Assembly: GCF_010726245.1 (NCBI RefSeq)
Contig: NZ_AP022561.1
Location: forward strand, 2,418,001 to 2,482,000
Length of the DNA: 64,000 bases
Origin: Mycolicibacterium aichiense
GTDB taxonomy: Bacteria; Actinomycetota; Actinomycetes; Mycobacteriales; Mycobacteriaceae
Reading direction: 5' to 3'
The position numbers and the translations under genes are program-made. Below, one piece after another: positions 35,970 to 45,961 of the stretch; within the stretch, counting starts at the first letter, position 1, and every line of letters begins with the position of its first letter. The notes under the pieces are model-generated. The model was not told where the DNA came from and did not search any database. It saw nothing but the letters and a program-made list of their open reading frames with translations.

Positions 35970-37027
35970 CACGCATCGTCGCCCTCGGCGGTGGCCACGG
36001 TCTGTACGCGACGCTGTCCGCCGCGCGCCGGCTCACCCCTCACGTCACCGCGGTGGTCACTGTCGCCGACGACGGTGGTTCCTCCGGACGGTTGCGCAGC
36101 GAGCTCGACATCATCCCGCCAGGTGATCTGCGAATGGCGTTGGCGGCGTTGGCATCTGACAGCCCCCACGGGCGACTGTGGGCCACCATCATCCAGCACC
36201 GGTTCGGCGGCAGCGGCGCACTGGCCGGACATCCGATCGGCAACCTGATGCTGGCCGGCCTCAACGAGTTGCTGGCCGATCCGGTGGCCGCGCTCGACGA
36301 GTTGGGCCGCATCCTCGGCGTCAAGGGCCGGGTGCTGCCGATGTGCCCGATCGCGCTGCAGATCGAAGCTGACGTCGCCGGCCTGGAAGGTGATCCCCGG
36401 ATGAGCCGGGTGATCCGCGGTCAGGTGGCGGTCGCGACGACGCCGGGCAAGGTCCGCCGGGTACGTCTGCTGCCGGGCGACCCGCCGGCCACCCGCCAGG
36501 CCGTCGACGCGATCATGAACGCCGATCTCGTGGTGCTCGGACCGGGCTCCTGGTTCACCAGTGTGATCCCGCACGTGCTGGTTCCGGAACTGGCCGCCGC
36601 ACTGAAGGCGACGACCGCCCGTCGCGCCCTGGTGCTCAACCTGGCCGCCGAGCCGGGAGAGACCGCCGGCTTCTCGGCCGAGCGGCATCTGCACGTTCTC
36701 GCGCAGCATGCGCCGGGCTTCTCGGTGCACGAGATCGTGGTCGACGCCACACGCGTCCCGTCTGACCGGGAGCGTGACCAACTGCGGCGTACAGCAAGCC
36801 TGCTGGAAGCGTCAGTTCAGTTTGCCGACGTGACCAGACCTGGTACACCTTTACATGACCCGGCCAAGCTGGCTGCAGCGCTTGACGGTGTGCGCACCCG
36901 AAATTCGGTGACCGCGCCGCCTTCCCCTCCACCTGCTGCATCCGTGCAGGCCGGCGGAGGGCGACAGGGGGACGGGGTGCAGGACCCGACTGGCAACGGA
37001 CCGAGAGGTGACGACCTGTGGCGATGA
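35966..37027 (+). CDS. yvcK: YvcK/CofD-like gluconeogenesis factor (CuvA-type)
   Basis: 353-residue Rossmann-type protein that binds UDP-sugars in homologues and is needed for envelope integrity on gluconeogenic carbon. M. tuberculosis CuvA (Rv1422) is the counterpart. N-terminal [20 protein letters not shown] and [15 protein letters not shown] form the phosphate-binding region, and [20 protein letters not shown] is also conserved. A disordered Pro/Gly-rich tail of about 45 residues ([20 protein letters not shown]) extends past the fold and contains Ser and Thr that could be phosphorylated. Overlaps rapZ at the start and whiA by 10 bases at the end. Confidence 0.94.
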   Translation: MTRIVALGGGHGLYATLSAARRLTPHVTAVVTVADDGGSSGRLRSELDIIPPGDLRMALAALASDSPHGRLWATIIQHRFGGSGALAGHPIGNLMLAGLNELLADPVAALDELGRILGVKGRVLPMCPIALQIEADVAGLEGDPRMSRVIRGQVAVATTPGKVRRVRLLPGDPPATRQAVDAIMNADLVVLGPGSWFTSVIPHVLVPELAAALKATTARRALVLNLAAEPGETAGFSAERHLHVLAQHAPGFSVHEIVVDATRVPSDRERDQLRRTASLLEASVQFADVTRPGTPLHDPAKLAAALDGVRTRNSVTAPPSPPPAASVQAGGGRQGDGVQDPTGNGPRGDDLWR

Positions 37028-38001
37028 CTGCCGAGGTGAAGGACGAACTCAGCCGGCTGGCCGTCAATTCCGTGAGCGCACGCCGGGCCGAGGTGGCCTC
37101 GCTGTTGCGATTCGCCGGTGGCCTGCACATCGTGTCGGGCCGAGTCGTGGTCGAAGCCGAGGTGGACCTGGGCATCATCGCGCGGCGGCTGCGCAAGGAC
37201 ATCTACGACCTGTACGGCTACAACGCGGTGGTGCACGTGCTGTCGGCCAGCGGTATCCGCAAGAGCACGCGGTATCTGGTGCGGGTCGCCAAGGACGGTG
37301 AGGCGCTGGCTCGTCAGACCGGCCTGCTGGACATGCGCGGCCGGCCGGTGCGCGGGCTGCCCGCGCAGGTGGTCGGCGGCAGCGTCGGCGACGCCGAGGC
37401 GGCGTGGCGGGGTGCGTTCCTTGCGCACGGCTCGCTGACCGAGCCGGGGCGGTCGTCAGCGCTCGAAGTCAGTTGTCCCGGACCGGAAGCCGCGCTGGCG
37501 CTGGTGGGTGCCGCCCGGCGTCTCGGGGTCAGTGCGAAGGCGCGCGAGGTGCGTGGCACCGATCGGGTCGTGGTGCGCGACGGCGAGGCCATCGGTGCGC
37601 TGCTGACCCGGATGGGCGCCCAGGACACCCGGCTGACGTGGGAGGAACGGCGGATGCGCCGCGAGGTGCGCGCCACCGCGAACCGGCTGGCCAACTTCGA
37701 CGACGCGAATCTGCGCCGCTCGGCCCGCGCCGCTGTCGCCGCCGCGGCCCGGGTGGAGCGCGCGTTGGAGATCCTGGCCGACACGGTGCCGGACCACCTG
37801 GCGGCCGCGGGCAAGCTTCGGGTCGAACACCGGCAGGCGTCGCTGGAGGAACTGGGTCGGCTCGCCGACCCGCCGATGACCAAAGATGCTGTGGCCGGGC
37901 GTATTCGGCGTCTGTTGTCGATGGCGGATCGCAAAGCCAAACAGGACGGTATCCCGGACACCGAGTCGGCCGTCACGCCGGATCTGCTGGAAGACGCTTA
38001 A
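37018..38001 (+). CDS. whiA: WhiA sporulation/cell-division regulator homologue
   Basis: 327 residues with a degenerate LAGLIDADG homing-endonuclease-like N-terminal domain ([44 protein letters not shown]) and a C-terminal helix-turn-helix ([20 protein letters not shown]). In Streptomyces WhiA works with WhiB for division genes; in non-sporulating mycobacteria its targets are less defined. Start GTG 37018 (GTGGCGATGACTGCC) overlaps yvcK; the ATG two codons on is an alternative. The TAA interleaves with the stop of the MOSC gene. Confidence 0.95.
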   Translation: MAMTAEVKDELSRLAVNSVSARRAEVASLLRFAGGLHIVSGRVVVEAEVDLGIIARRLRKDIYDLYGYNAVVHVLSASGIRKSTRYLVRVAKDGEALARQTGLLDMRGRPVRGLPAQVVGGSVGDAEAAWRGAFLAHGSLTEPGRSSALEVSCPGPEAALALVGAARRLGVSAKAREVRGTDRVVVRDGEAIGALLTRMGAQDTRLTWEERRMRREVRATANRLANFDDANLRRSARAAVAAAARVERALEILADTVPDHLAAAGKLRVEHRQASLEELGRLADPPMTKDAVAGRIRRLLSMADRKAKQDGIPDTESAVTPDLLEDA

Positions 38002-38663
38002 ATCGACTTGGCCGCTCTCTTAGCTGCATAGGCCTTGAGTTCGTCGGACAACGCATCGGCGGCTCGCAGCCTGGGGAGCAGGCTGGGGTCGGTCATCCGG
38101 GCGCGGAACACCAGGGCGATCGTCACATCGTGATCGGGCTTGTCCTCGACGACGATCTGGTCTCCCGCTCGTACGGTGCCGGGGGAGATCACCCGCAGGT
38201 ATGCCCCGGGCTTGCCGGCGTCGGTGAACGTCTTGATCCAGCCGGCGATGTCGAGGAACGCCGAGAACGTGCGGCATGGGGTTCGGGGCGCCGAGACTTC
38301 GAGCAGTAGACCGTCGGAGCCCACCCGCCAGCGTTCGCCGATGAGAGCTCCGGTGACGTCGATGCCGGAGGTGGTGAGGTTCTCGCCGAACATCCCATCG
38401 GTCAGCTGACGATCGAGGCGGGTGGCCCAGTCGTCGAGGTCTTCGCGGGCATAGGCGTAGACGGCTTGGTCGTCGCCGCCGTGCAGCTTCTGGTTGCCGA
38501 TCGTGTCGCCGACCAGGCCGCTGCCCAGGCCGCCGCGCATCGGCCCCGGTGCGCGGACCGTCACCGCGTCGGACGTCGCCGTCTTGTCGATGCCGGTGCG
38601 CTTCGCCGGCTTGTCGGGGTTCGCGCGGACTCGGGCCAGATTGACCGACAGCACACTTGCCAC
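37998..38663 (-). CDS. MOSC-domain protein (YiiM-like)
   Basis: 221-residue MOSC fold with [40 protein letters not shown] and [14 protein letters not shown], the latter holding the conserved Cys that handles sulfur or molybdenum cofactor. Related YiiM proteins help reduce N-hydroxylated compounds. Physiological substrate unknown here. GTG at 38661-38663 is preferred because TACCCT (38670-38675, minus strand) ends 6 bases before it; two further GTG codons lie directly upstream. Convergent with whiA, whose stop it overlaps. Confidence 0.88.
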   Translation of the reverse strand: MASVLSVNLARVRANPDKPAKRTGIDKTATSDAVTVRAPGPMRGGLGSGLVGDTIGNQKLHGGDDQAVYAYAREDLDDWATRLDRQLTDGMFGENLTTSGIDVTGALIGERWRVGSDGLLLEVSAPRTPCRTFSAFLDIAGWIKTFTDAGKPGAYLRVISPGTVRAGDQIVVEDKPDHDVTIALVFRARMTDPSLLPRLRAADALSDELKAYAAKRAAKSI

Positions 38664-38914
38664 CACCACAGGGTAACGGCGTTGCGATGGTCGAACCGAT
38701 TTGGACACAACGCCGTTGTCTGACATCGAACCCGTGACTGATTGACCGACTCCCGCGCCGGCTCGATCGCCGACGACGGGTCGACCGATGCGTCCCCCGA
38801 AAGGCCTTGTGCCGATGATGGTTTCGCGATGCTACGAGGAGGTGCCGGGCCGGGCGGCGGTCCGGCGCGGAGAGCGCCGGTGGGGGCGACGGACCAGGCG
38901 CTAGCGTTCATGTC
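38664..38914. promoter_or_regulatory. Divergent spacer between MOSC and solute-binding genes
   Basis: 251 bases without a convincing gene. At its left end is the minus-strand -10 TACCCT (38670-38675). At its right end is the plus-strand -10 TAGCGT (38902-38907), which ends 7 bases before the ATG at 38915. I see no clear operator in the middle. Confidence 0.5.
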
Positions 38915-39676
38915 ATGGCCGAGGTACTGCGCGTCGGGGCGGCACTACCCGACCCACCGTTCAACGACGCCGGACCGGCAGGGTCCGGCCTGGACGTCGA
39001 CCTCATGGCCGCCATCGGCGAGCGGCTCGGCGCGTCGGTGGAGTTCATCCGTTACCGGGGCCGCGACTTCAACGGCATCTTCGACGCGCTGGACTCCGGC
39101 GAGTTCGACTGTGTCGCCGCAGGCACCACGATCACCGGATCCCGCGCGCTGAAGGCCGCGTTCTGCGACCCGTACCTGATCTCCGGTCAGGCGCTCGCCG
39201 TCGATGCCACCCGGCTGCCCGATGTCACGTCGATCGACGACCTCGACGGACTGACCCTCGGCGTACAGCAGGGCAATACCAGCCAGCCGATCGCCAACCG
39301 TCTGCTGGCCGACGGCAAGGTCGCCCGGGTGCGGGTCTACGACTACGGCAGCATCCGCACGGCGATGCGGGATCTGTGCACCGGGCGGTGTGACGCGTTC
39401 ATGAAACTCGACCCGGTACTGAGTCGGCTTGCCGAGGCGACACCGGGCGTGACCGTCGTTCAGCGCGGCATCACCACCGAGAAGATCGCGATCGCGGTAC
39501 CCACCACCGACACCACGTTGCTGAGCCGGATCAACGTCGCGCAGGCCGCTCTCGAGGCGGACGGGACGTTGCCGCGGATTCGGGAGCGGTGGACAGGCTC
39601 ACCGCGCGCCGACCAGAGCGGGCCCCGAATCGGGGGACCCCCGCGTGACATTCCAGGCGGTCGCGCACGCCGGTGA
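38915..39676 (+). CDS. Amino-acid-type solute-binding protein (SBP family 3) lacking a signal peptide
   Basis: 253 residues resembling periplasmic amino acid receptors: LRVGAALPDPPFNDAGP, GLDVDLMAAIGERLGASVEF, FDCVAAGTTITGSRALKAAF and LGVQQGNTSQPIANRLLADG. The fold starts at residue 4, so no Sec, Tat or lipoprotein signal exists, and no ABC genes adjoin. The leaderless -10 box 7 bases upstream supports this short start as real. It may be a cytosolic ligand-binding or sensing protein, or a degenerated receptor. The C-terminal 25 residues are Arg/Gly/Pro-rich and unlike the family. Confidence 0.8.
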   Translation: MAEVLRVGAALPDPPFNDAGPAGSGLDVDLMAAIGERLGASVEFIRYRGRDFNGIFDALDSGEFDCVAAGTTITGSRALKAAFCDPYLISGQALAVDATRLPDVTSIDDLDGLTLGVQQGNTSQPIANRLLADGKVARVRVYDYGSIRTAMRDLCTGRCDAFMKLDPVLSRLAEATPGVTVVQRGITTEKIAIAVPTTDTTLLSRINVAQAALEADGTLPRIRERWTGSPRADQSGPRIGGPPRDIPGGRARR

Positions 39677-39704
39677 GCAGGCCACTAGGCTGGGCGGGTA
39701 CTGA

Positions 39705-40748
<1,044 letters not shown>

Positions 40749-40754
40749 CGCGCA

Positions 40755-41963
40755 ATGGCCGTCCAGACACTCGACGACCTGCTGGCCGAGGGTGTTTCGG
40801 GTCGGGGCGTACTCGTGCGCTCCGACCTGAACGTCCCGCTCGACGGTGGGAAGATCACTGATCCGGGTCGCATCATCGCGTCGGTCCCGACGCTGAAGGC
40901 GCTGGCCGACGCCGGGGCGAAGGTCATCGTGACCGCGCACCTGGGCCGTCCCAAAGGTGGTGTTGACCCGGCGTTCTCGCTGGCGCCGGTGGCCACCGCG
41001 CTGTCGGAGCGGCTGGGCAGGCACGTCCAGTTGGCCGGTGACGTCGTCGGCACCGACGCGCTCGCCCGCGCCGAGGGACTCACCGACGGCGATGTCCTGC
41101 TGCTGGAGAACATCCGGTTCGACCCGCGTGAGACCAGCAAGGACGACAGCGAACGGCTGGCGCTGGCCAAGGCACTCGTCGAATTGGTCGGGGAGGACGG
41201 CGCTTTCGTCTCCGATGGGTTCGGTGTGGTGCACCGCAAGCAGGCGTCGGTGTACGACGTGGCCACGCTGCTGCCGCACTACGCGGGAACGCTGGTGGCC
41301 GCCGAGGTCAAGGTGCTCGAACAGCTGACCAGCTCGAGTGAGCGGCCCTACGCCGTGGTGCTCGGCGGGTCGAAGGTGTCGGACAAGCTCGCCGTCATCG
41401 AGAACCTGGCGACCAAGGCGGACAGCATCGTCATCGGCGGCGGTATGTGCTTCACCTTCCTTGCCGCGCAAGGTGTTTCGGTGGGTACCTCGCTGCTGCA
41501 GGAGGAGATGATCGAGACCTGTCGCCAGCTGCTGGAGACCTACGGAGATGTAATCCACCTGCCGGTGGACATCGTCGTCGCGGAGAAGTTCGCGGCCGAC
41601 TCGCCGGCGGAAACCGTCTGGGCGGACAGTATCCCGGCCGACAAGATGGGCCTGGACATCGGCCCGGAATCGGTCAAGCGATTCACCAAGCTGCTGTCCA
41701 ACGCACGCACCATCTTCTGGAACGGACCGATGGGCGTGTTCGAGTTCCCGGCGTTCGCCGCGGGGACCAAGGGCGTGGCCGAGGCCATCGTCGCCGCGAC
41801 CGGCAAGGGCGCGTTCAGCGTCGTAGGCGGTGGCGATTCGGCGGCCGCGGTGCGCCAGCTCGGTCTCCCGGAGGACGGTTTCTCGCACATTTCGACCGGC
41901 GGCGGTGCATCGCTGGAATACCTTGAGGGCAAAACACTGCCCGGCATCGAAGTCTTGAACTAG
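40755..41963 (+). CDS. pgk: Phosphoglycerate kinase
   Basis: 402-residue hinge-bending kinase that makes ATP from 1,3-bisphosphoglycerate. Conserved motifs include [77 protein letters not shown] and the nucleotide-phosphate loop [16 protein letters not shown] 40755 lies 6 bases after the gap stop; tpiA starts 7 bases after its stop. Standard actinobacterial length and operon place. Confidence 0.98.
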   Translation: MAVQTLDDLLAEGVSGRGVLVRSDLNVPLDGGKITDPGRIIASVPTLKALADAGAKVIVTAHLGRPKGGVDPAFSLAPVATALSERLGRHVQLAGDVVGTDALARAEGLTDGDVLLLENIRFDPRETSKDDSERLALAKALVELVGEDGAFVSDGFGVVHRKQASVYDVATLLPHYAGTLVAAEVKVLEQLTSSSERPYAVVLGGSKVSDKLAVIENLATKADSIVIGGGMCFTFLAAQGVSVGTSLLQEEMIETCRQLLETYGDVIHLPVDIVVAEKFAADSPAETVWADSIPADKMGLDIGPESVKRFTKLLSNARTIFWNGPMGVFEFPAFAAGTKGVAEAIVAATGKGAFSVVGGGDSAAAVRQLGLPEDGFSHISTGGGASLEYLEGKTLPGIEVLN

Positions 41964-41970
41964 GAGTCCT

Positions 41971-42756
41971 GTGTCCCGTAAACCGCTGATCGCGGGCAAC
42001 TGGAAGATGAACCTCAACCACTTCGAGGCCATCGCATTGGTCCAGAAGATCGCGTTCTCGTTGCCCGACAAGTACTTCGACAAGGTCGACGTGACGGTGA
42101 TCCCGCCGTTCACCGATCTGCGCAGTGTGCAGACCCTGGTCGACGGCGACAAGCTGCGGCTGACCTACGGCGCGCAGGACCTTTCGCAGCACGACTCGGG
42201 CGCCTACACCGGCGACATCAGCGGTGCGTTCCTGGCCAAGCTCGGGTGCACATTCGTGGTGGTCGGGCACTCCGAGCGGCGCACCTATCACCACGAGGAC
42301 GACGCGGTGGTCGCCGAGAAGGCGGCCGCGGCGTTCCGGCACGGCCTCACGCCGATCGTCTGCATCGGCGAGCAGCTCGAGGTCCGCGAGGGTGGCGGCC
42401 ATGTCGAGTTCTGCGTGAACTCGTTGCGCGGCTCGCTGGCCGGGCTCTCCACGGAGCAGCTCGCCGATGTCGTCATCGCCTACGAACCGGTATGGGCGAT
42501 CGGCACCGGCCGGGTCGCCCTCGCCGCCGACGCGCAGGAGGTGTGCGCCGCGATCCGGGCCGAGCTCGGCAACATCGCGACGCAGGAGATCGCCGACGGC
42601 GTGCGGGTGCTCTACGGCGGCTCGGTGAATGCCAAGAACGTCGGTGAGATCGTCGCTCAGAAGGACGTCGACGGCGCGCTGGTCGGCGGGGCGTCGCTGG
42701 ATGGGGAGCAGTTCGCCACCCTGTCGGCGATCGCTGCGGGCGGACCACTCCCGTGA
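41971..42756 (+). CDS. tpiA: Triosephosphate isomerase
   Basis: 261-residue TIM barrel interconverting dihydroxyacetone phosphate and glyceraldehyde 3-phosphate. Catalytic residues are visible: Lys in [11 protein letters not shown], His in [15 protein letters not shown], Glu in [13 protein letters not shown] and the phosphate loop [12 protein letters not shown] start just after an AGGAG site overlapping the end of pgk. The stop lies inside a 12-base tandem repeat (42753-42782). Confidence 0.98.
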   Translation: MSRKPLIAGNWKMNLNHFEAIALVQKIAFSLPDKYFDKVDVTVIPPFTDLRSVQTLVDGDKLRLTYGAQDLSQHDSGAYTGDISGAFLAKLGCTFVVVGHSERRTYHHEDDAVVAEKAAAAFRHGLTPIVCIGEQLEVREGGGHVEFCVNSLRGSLAGLSTEQLADVVIAYEPVWAIGTGRVALAADAQEVCAAIRAELGNIATQEIADGVRVLYGGSVNAKNVGEIVAQKDVDGALVGGASLDGEQFATLSAIAAGGPLP

Positions 42757-42782
42757 CCGATGCCGTGACCGATGCCGTGACC
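42753..42782 (+). repeat. 12-base tandem repeat between tpiA and secG
   Basis: GTGACCGATGCC occurs twice in tandem plus a half unit, starting within the tpiA stop codon. Being at the end of a gene it may vary between strains with little effect. No function seen. Confidence 0.7.
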
Positions 42783-42797
42783 ACGGCCCCGACCAGG

Positions 42798-42803
42798 TAG
42801 TCT
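42798..42803 (+). promoter_or_regulatory. -10 box of secG (leaderless)
   Basis: TAGTCT fits TANNNT and ends 7 bases before the secG ATG at 42811. No ribosome-binding site is visible. secG therefore probably has its own leaderless promoter besides read-through from tpiA. Confidence 0.6.
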
Positions 42804-42810
42804 GGTCGCC

Positions 42811-43044
42811 ATGGTTTTGACTCTGCAGATCATCCTGGTCACCACCAGCGTCCTGGTGGTGCTCTTGGTGCTCCTGCACCGCGCCAAGGGTGGCGGCCTG
42901 TCGACCCTGTTCGGCGGCGGTGTGCAGTCCAGCCTGTCCGGGTCGACCGTGGTCGAGAAGAACCTCGACCGCCTCACGCTGTTCGTCACCGGTATCTGGG
43001 TGGTCTCCATCGTCGGCATGGCGCTGCAGATCAAGTACAGCTAG
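42811..43044 (+). CDS. secG: Preprotein translocase subunit SecG
   Basis: 77-residue SecYEG accessory membrane protein with two hydrophobic helices (LQIILVTTSVLVVLLVLLH and LTLFVTGIWVVSIVGMALQI). Between them is the conserved loop KGGGLSTLFGGGVQSSLSGS. Helps SecA-driven export through the plasma membrane. Downstream of tpiA as in other mycobacteria. The stop lies 6 bases from the end of the convergent oxidoreductase gene. Confidence 0.95.
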   Translation: MVLTLQIILVTTSVLVVLLVLLHRAKGGGLSTLFGGGVQSSLSGSTVVEKNLDRLTLFVTGIWVVSIVGMALQIKYS

Positions 43045-43050
43045 TCCATT

Positions 43051-43989
43051 TCACGGCGTGAAGACCACTCGCTGACCGTTCTCCGGTTGCGGCCACACCT
43101 GTTCCACGTCGGCCAGCGGGACCGCGCGCGTGTGCGTTCGCACGGTGCCCGTGGAGATCAACTGCGCCAGCTCCGGTAATTCCGCCACGATGTCGGCGGC
43201 CGGCACTGAGCCGATCCCGCTGCCGACGATCTGCAGTGGCATCGATCGCAGCGCGGCCGACGGGATGTCGGCGCTGGCGCCGGCCATCGAACCGATCTGT
43301 ATCCACGTCAACGGCTGCGCCATGTCATGGCGGCCGCGGGCGACGCCGGCCATGATGTCGGCCGCGGGCCGGCCCCAGACGTAGTCGAGCACGATGTCGG
43401 CCCCCGTGATCCGGTCGAAGCCGGCGGGGATCTCGTCGAGTGCGATCACGTCGTCGGCGCGCAGGCTCGGCAGCGTCGCCAGCTGCCGGGGGTCCCGGCC
43501 GACGCCGATCACCGCTCCCGCACCCAGATGCTTGGCGACTTGGACGGCCAGGCGCCCGGCGGTGCCGGTCGCGCCCAGAATCACGACGGTCTGCCCAGGC
43601 TGCATCAGAGTGCGGCGGCGCAGCGCCACCCAGGACGACATGGCCGGGTTCATGGCCGCGGCAATCGCAACCGGATCGGCGTCGTCGGGCAGCACGACGC
43701 TGCGACGCACGTCGATGACGGTCTGTTCAGCCATTGCGCCGAGGTCGGTGGCCACGACGAAATAGCGCACAGTGCCGTCGGAGGCGCGGCCGACGCCGTC
43801 GATCCCGGGCACCAGGGGGAGCGCGCCGGTGCTGGTGTAATGAGCGCCGCCGGCGCGGGAGCGCACCAGCGGATGCAGGCCGGCGGCAAGGACGTCGACG
43901 ACGATTTCGTTGTCGCCGGTCGAGGCGGCCTGCGGAAATTCCTGATAGGCGGGCGGTTTCGTGAAATCTGTAACGACCGCTGCATGCAC
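43051..43989 (-). CDS. MDR-type NAD(P)H:quinone oxidoreductase / alcohol dehydrogenase-like
   Basis: 312-residue zinc-independent medium-chain dehydrogenase/reductase. The N-terminal GroES-like domain contains AGLHPLVRSRAGGAHYTS and VPGIDGVGR. The nucleotide-binding domain has TVVILGATGTAGRLAVQVAK. No structural zinc Cys cluster is seen. Substrate unknown; probably a quinone or reactive carbonyl. I prefer GTG 43989 (MHAAVVTDF) with GGAGGA just upstream over TTG at 44001. Divergent from a MarR gene across twin 18-base repeats, so it is a likely MarR target. Confidence 0.87.
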   Translation of the reverse strand: MHAAVVTDFTKPPAYQEFPQAASTGDNEIVVDVLAAGLHPLVRSRAGGAHYTSTGALPLVPGIDGVGRASDGTVRYFVVATDLGAMAEQTVIDVRRSVVLPDDADPVAIAAAMNPAMSSWVALRRRTLMQPGQTVVILGATGTAGRLAVQVAKHLGAGAVIGVGRDPRQLATLPSLRADDVIALDEIPAGFDRITGADIVLDYVWGRPAADIMAGVARGRHDMAQPLTWIQIGSMAGASADIPSAALRSMPLQIVGSGIGSVPAADIVAELPELAQLISTGTVRTHTRAVPLADVEQVWPQPENGQRVVFTP

Positions 43990-44004
43990 GGCATCCTCCA
44001 AAAT

Positions 44005-44045
44005 AGATGGTATTACGAACTACATTTAGATGGTAATACGAACTA
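44005..44045. promoter_or_regulatory. Twin 18-base direct repeats, probable MarR operator
   Basis: AGATGGTATTACGAACTA (44005-44022) and AGATGGTAATACGAACTA (44028-44045) differ at one base and are 23 bases apart start to start, about two helical turns. The first abuts the minus-strand TATTTT -10 of the oxidoreductase and the second covers the -35 region of marR. Autorepression plus control of the neighbour is inferred. Confidence 0.65.
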
Positions 44046-44063
44046 ATGAGGTACGCTAGGGCT

Positions 44064-44516
44064 ATGCCTGGCGAGATATCAGAGGCGCTGCTCGAAGACC
44101 TGGTGCGCACCTCATTCGCGGTGACCGCGGTGTTGAACCGGGTGGCCGCCGACCACGACCTGTCCCTGACCCAGCTGCGCGCGCTGGCCATCCTGCGGGA
44201 TCGTGAACCCACCATGGCCCAGCTCGCCGAATACCTCGGCCTGGAGCGATCGTCGGTCAGTGGGCTGATCGACCGTGCCGTGCGCCGGGGCCTGGCCAAG
44301 CGCACGACAAGCCGCGAGGACGGGCGCTCGGTGCATGTCACCCTGACCGCCACCGGGCAACGACTCGGCAACGAACTTGCCGGCACGGTCGCCGGTCTGC
44401 TGGCGCCCATGACCAGCCGGCTCAGCGCCGCCGAGCGGAAACGGTTGGCCGTACTGCTGTCGGGAATGCTCGACCCGGCCCCGCCGGTCACCGCGACTCC
44501 CCGCCGTCCTCGCTGA
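44064..44516 (+). CDS. MarR-family transcriptional regulator
   Basis: 150-residue winged-helix dimeric regulator. The DNA-binding core reads MAQLAEYLGLERSSVSGLID followed by the wing RTTSREDGRSVHVTLT. MarR proteins usually sense phenolics, quinones or oxidants and control the adjacent gene. ATG 44064 (MPGEISEALLEDLV) is chosen because TACGCT (44052-44057) ends 6 bases before it, a leaderless fit; an ATG at 44046 lies directly after the operator-like repeat and would add six residues. The 3' end overlaps the convergent HNH gene by 29 bases. Confidence 0.9.
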   Translation: MPGEISEALLEDLVRTSFAVTAVLNRVAADHDLSLTQLRALAILRDREPTMAQLAEYLGLERSSVSGLIDRAVRRGLAKRTTSREDGRSVHVTLTATGQRLGNELAGTVAGLLAPMTSRLSAAERKRLAVLLSGMLDPAPPVTATPRRPR

Positions 44517-45831
44517 GCAACCGTTCCGGGTGGTGTGCGTCGTTGACCCGCGGGGGACCGGTTCCGTCGCTCCACGCGATCCGGCCGTCCTCGGTGACAG
44601 TCGTCGTGTACGTGCCCTCGGTCGCCATCGCGTGGTCGCACGGGCAGCCGAAGTACAAATTGTCGGCGTCGGTCGGGCCGCCGGCGCTCCACTCCAGCGC
44701 GTGATGCACTTCTGAGTGGTATCCGGGCTCGAAACAGTCCGGCTTGGTACACCCGCGGTCGCGGGCGTGGCAGATGATCCGATGATCGGCCGTCGCAAGG
44801 CGTTTCGCGCGGCCGAGGTAGAGCGGGCGTGCCGAGTGATCCTCGAACACCGCCAGGTAGTGCACCGCTTCGCCGGCCATCCGGATGACATCCCGCATCG
44901 GGAGGCGACCGGTTCCGCCGGTACGGGCCCAGCCGGCCGCCTGCTCCAACTCGCCCAGCGTCGTCGTCACGATCACGGTGACCGGCAGTCCTCGATGCTG
45001 CCCCAAGACCCCCGACGACACAGCCGCCTTGAGGCCGAGCGTGATTCCGTCGTGGCAGCGTTGCTCCGGGCTTCGGTTGTCGCGTCCCTCGGCGTCACCG
45101 GGGAGATGCCGCCCGGGCCGGACCGCGGCCGTCACCGCTTCGATGTAGGCGCGGCTCTCCGGATCCACCCAGCCGGAAAGCCGGCTCATCCCGTCGGGAC
45201 CCTGCCGGCCCAGCCGCAGGCCGCGGCGTCGTGCCCAATCCTCGTCGGTGAACGTGCCGTCGGGATTCAGGCAGTCGGCGATCTCGACCCCGATCGCCGC
45301 GACGAACTTCGAATCCTGTTCTCGCGCGCGGCGAACCAGTGCGCGTTCCGCTGCGTCCCGGTCGGCCGCGGTGACGAAAGACGGCAGCCGGTCGAGTGCA
45401 TGGCACACCGCCGCGACGTGATCCTCGCCGACCTCACCGGCCTCGACCGCGGCCGCCAACACAGGCAACTCCGGCGGAAGCGTCGGCCCGGTCAGTGATC
45501 GACGCGGCCGCAGCCGAGCCGCCAGCGCGAACCGCCGTTTGACCTCGCCGGCGGTCACCCGCAACCGACTGGCCAGGACGTCGCGGACCTTCGCTCCGGC
45601 AGCCAACGACGAGCCGTCAACCGGTTCGGCGATCTCGCCGAACATGCGGTAGGACAGCCCGCGGTTCACCCGGTTCTGGTCCTCGAGGCGTGTGGCCACC
45701 TCGATTCGAAAGGCGTTGCCCGCCAGATCAGTACAGATCGACCGGAGCCGACCGTAGGCGGCATCGACGGCATCGAGTTCGGCGCGAACCACGTCGTGCA
45801 CCGCCTGAGCGGTGAGCGGATCGCATGTCAT
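44488..45831 (-). CDS. DUF222/HNH endonuclease protein (13E12 repeat family)
   Basis: 447 residues: a long N-terminal DUF222 domain (about 1-330) and a C-terminal HNH nuclease with [20 protein letters not shown], then [20 protein letters not shown] and FGCPCDHAM. Such proteins are numerous in mycobacteria and related to REP13E12 elements. Their role is unproven. The last motif has one His where many relatives have a His pair, so nuclease activity is uncertain. ATG 45831 has TAGCGT 6 bases upstream (45838-45843, minus strand), again leaderless. No inverted repeats or att-like sites flank it. Confidence 0.9.
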   Translation of the reverse strand: MTCDPLTAQAVHDVVRAELDAVDAAYGRLRSICTDLAGNAFRIEVATRLEDQNRVNRGLSYRMFGEIAEPVDGSSLAAGAKVRDVLASRLRVTAGEVKRRFALAARLRPRRSLTGPTLPPELPVLAAAVEAGEVGEDHVAAVCHALDRLPSFVTAADRDAAERALVRRAREQDSKFVAAIGVEIADCLNPDGTFTDEDWARRRGLRLGRQGPDGMSRLSGWVDPESRAYIEAVTAAVRPGRHLPGDAEGRDNRSPEQRCHDGITLGLKAAVSSGVLGQHRGLPVTVIVTTTLGELEQAAGWARTGGTGRLPMRDVIRMAGEAVHYLAVFEDHSARPLYLGRAKRLATADHRIICHARDRGCTKPDCFEPGYHSEVHHALEWSAGGPTDADNLYFGCPCDHAMATEGTYTTTVTEDGRIAWSDGTGPPRVNDAHHPERLLSEDGGESR

Positions 45832-45961
45832 GAATCCACGCTATCGAACAAACGGTCGAATATCAGTGCAGAAACGTCAACCTGGGGATGAATCCGGGTC
45901 TGTGGATGACGCCACGACCCCACGCCCTGCAGCCCACAGCGGACACCGGAATACTTGGGGG

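Noticed and set aside
44488..45831. DUF222-HNH gene as an active mobile element
   Set aside because: Related to REP13E12 sequences, but no terminal repeats, target duplication, integrase or phage genes are visible around it.
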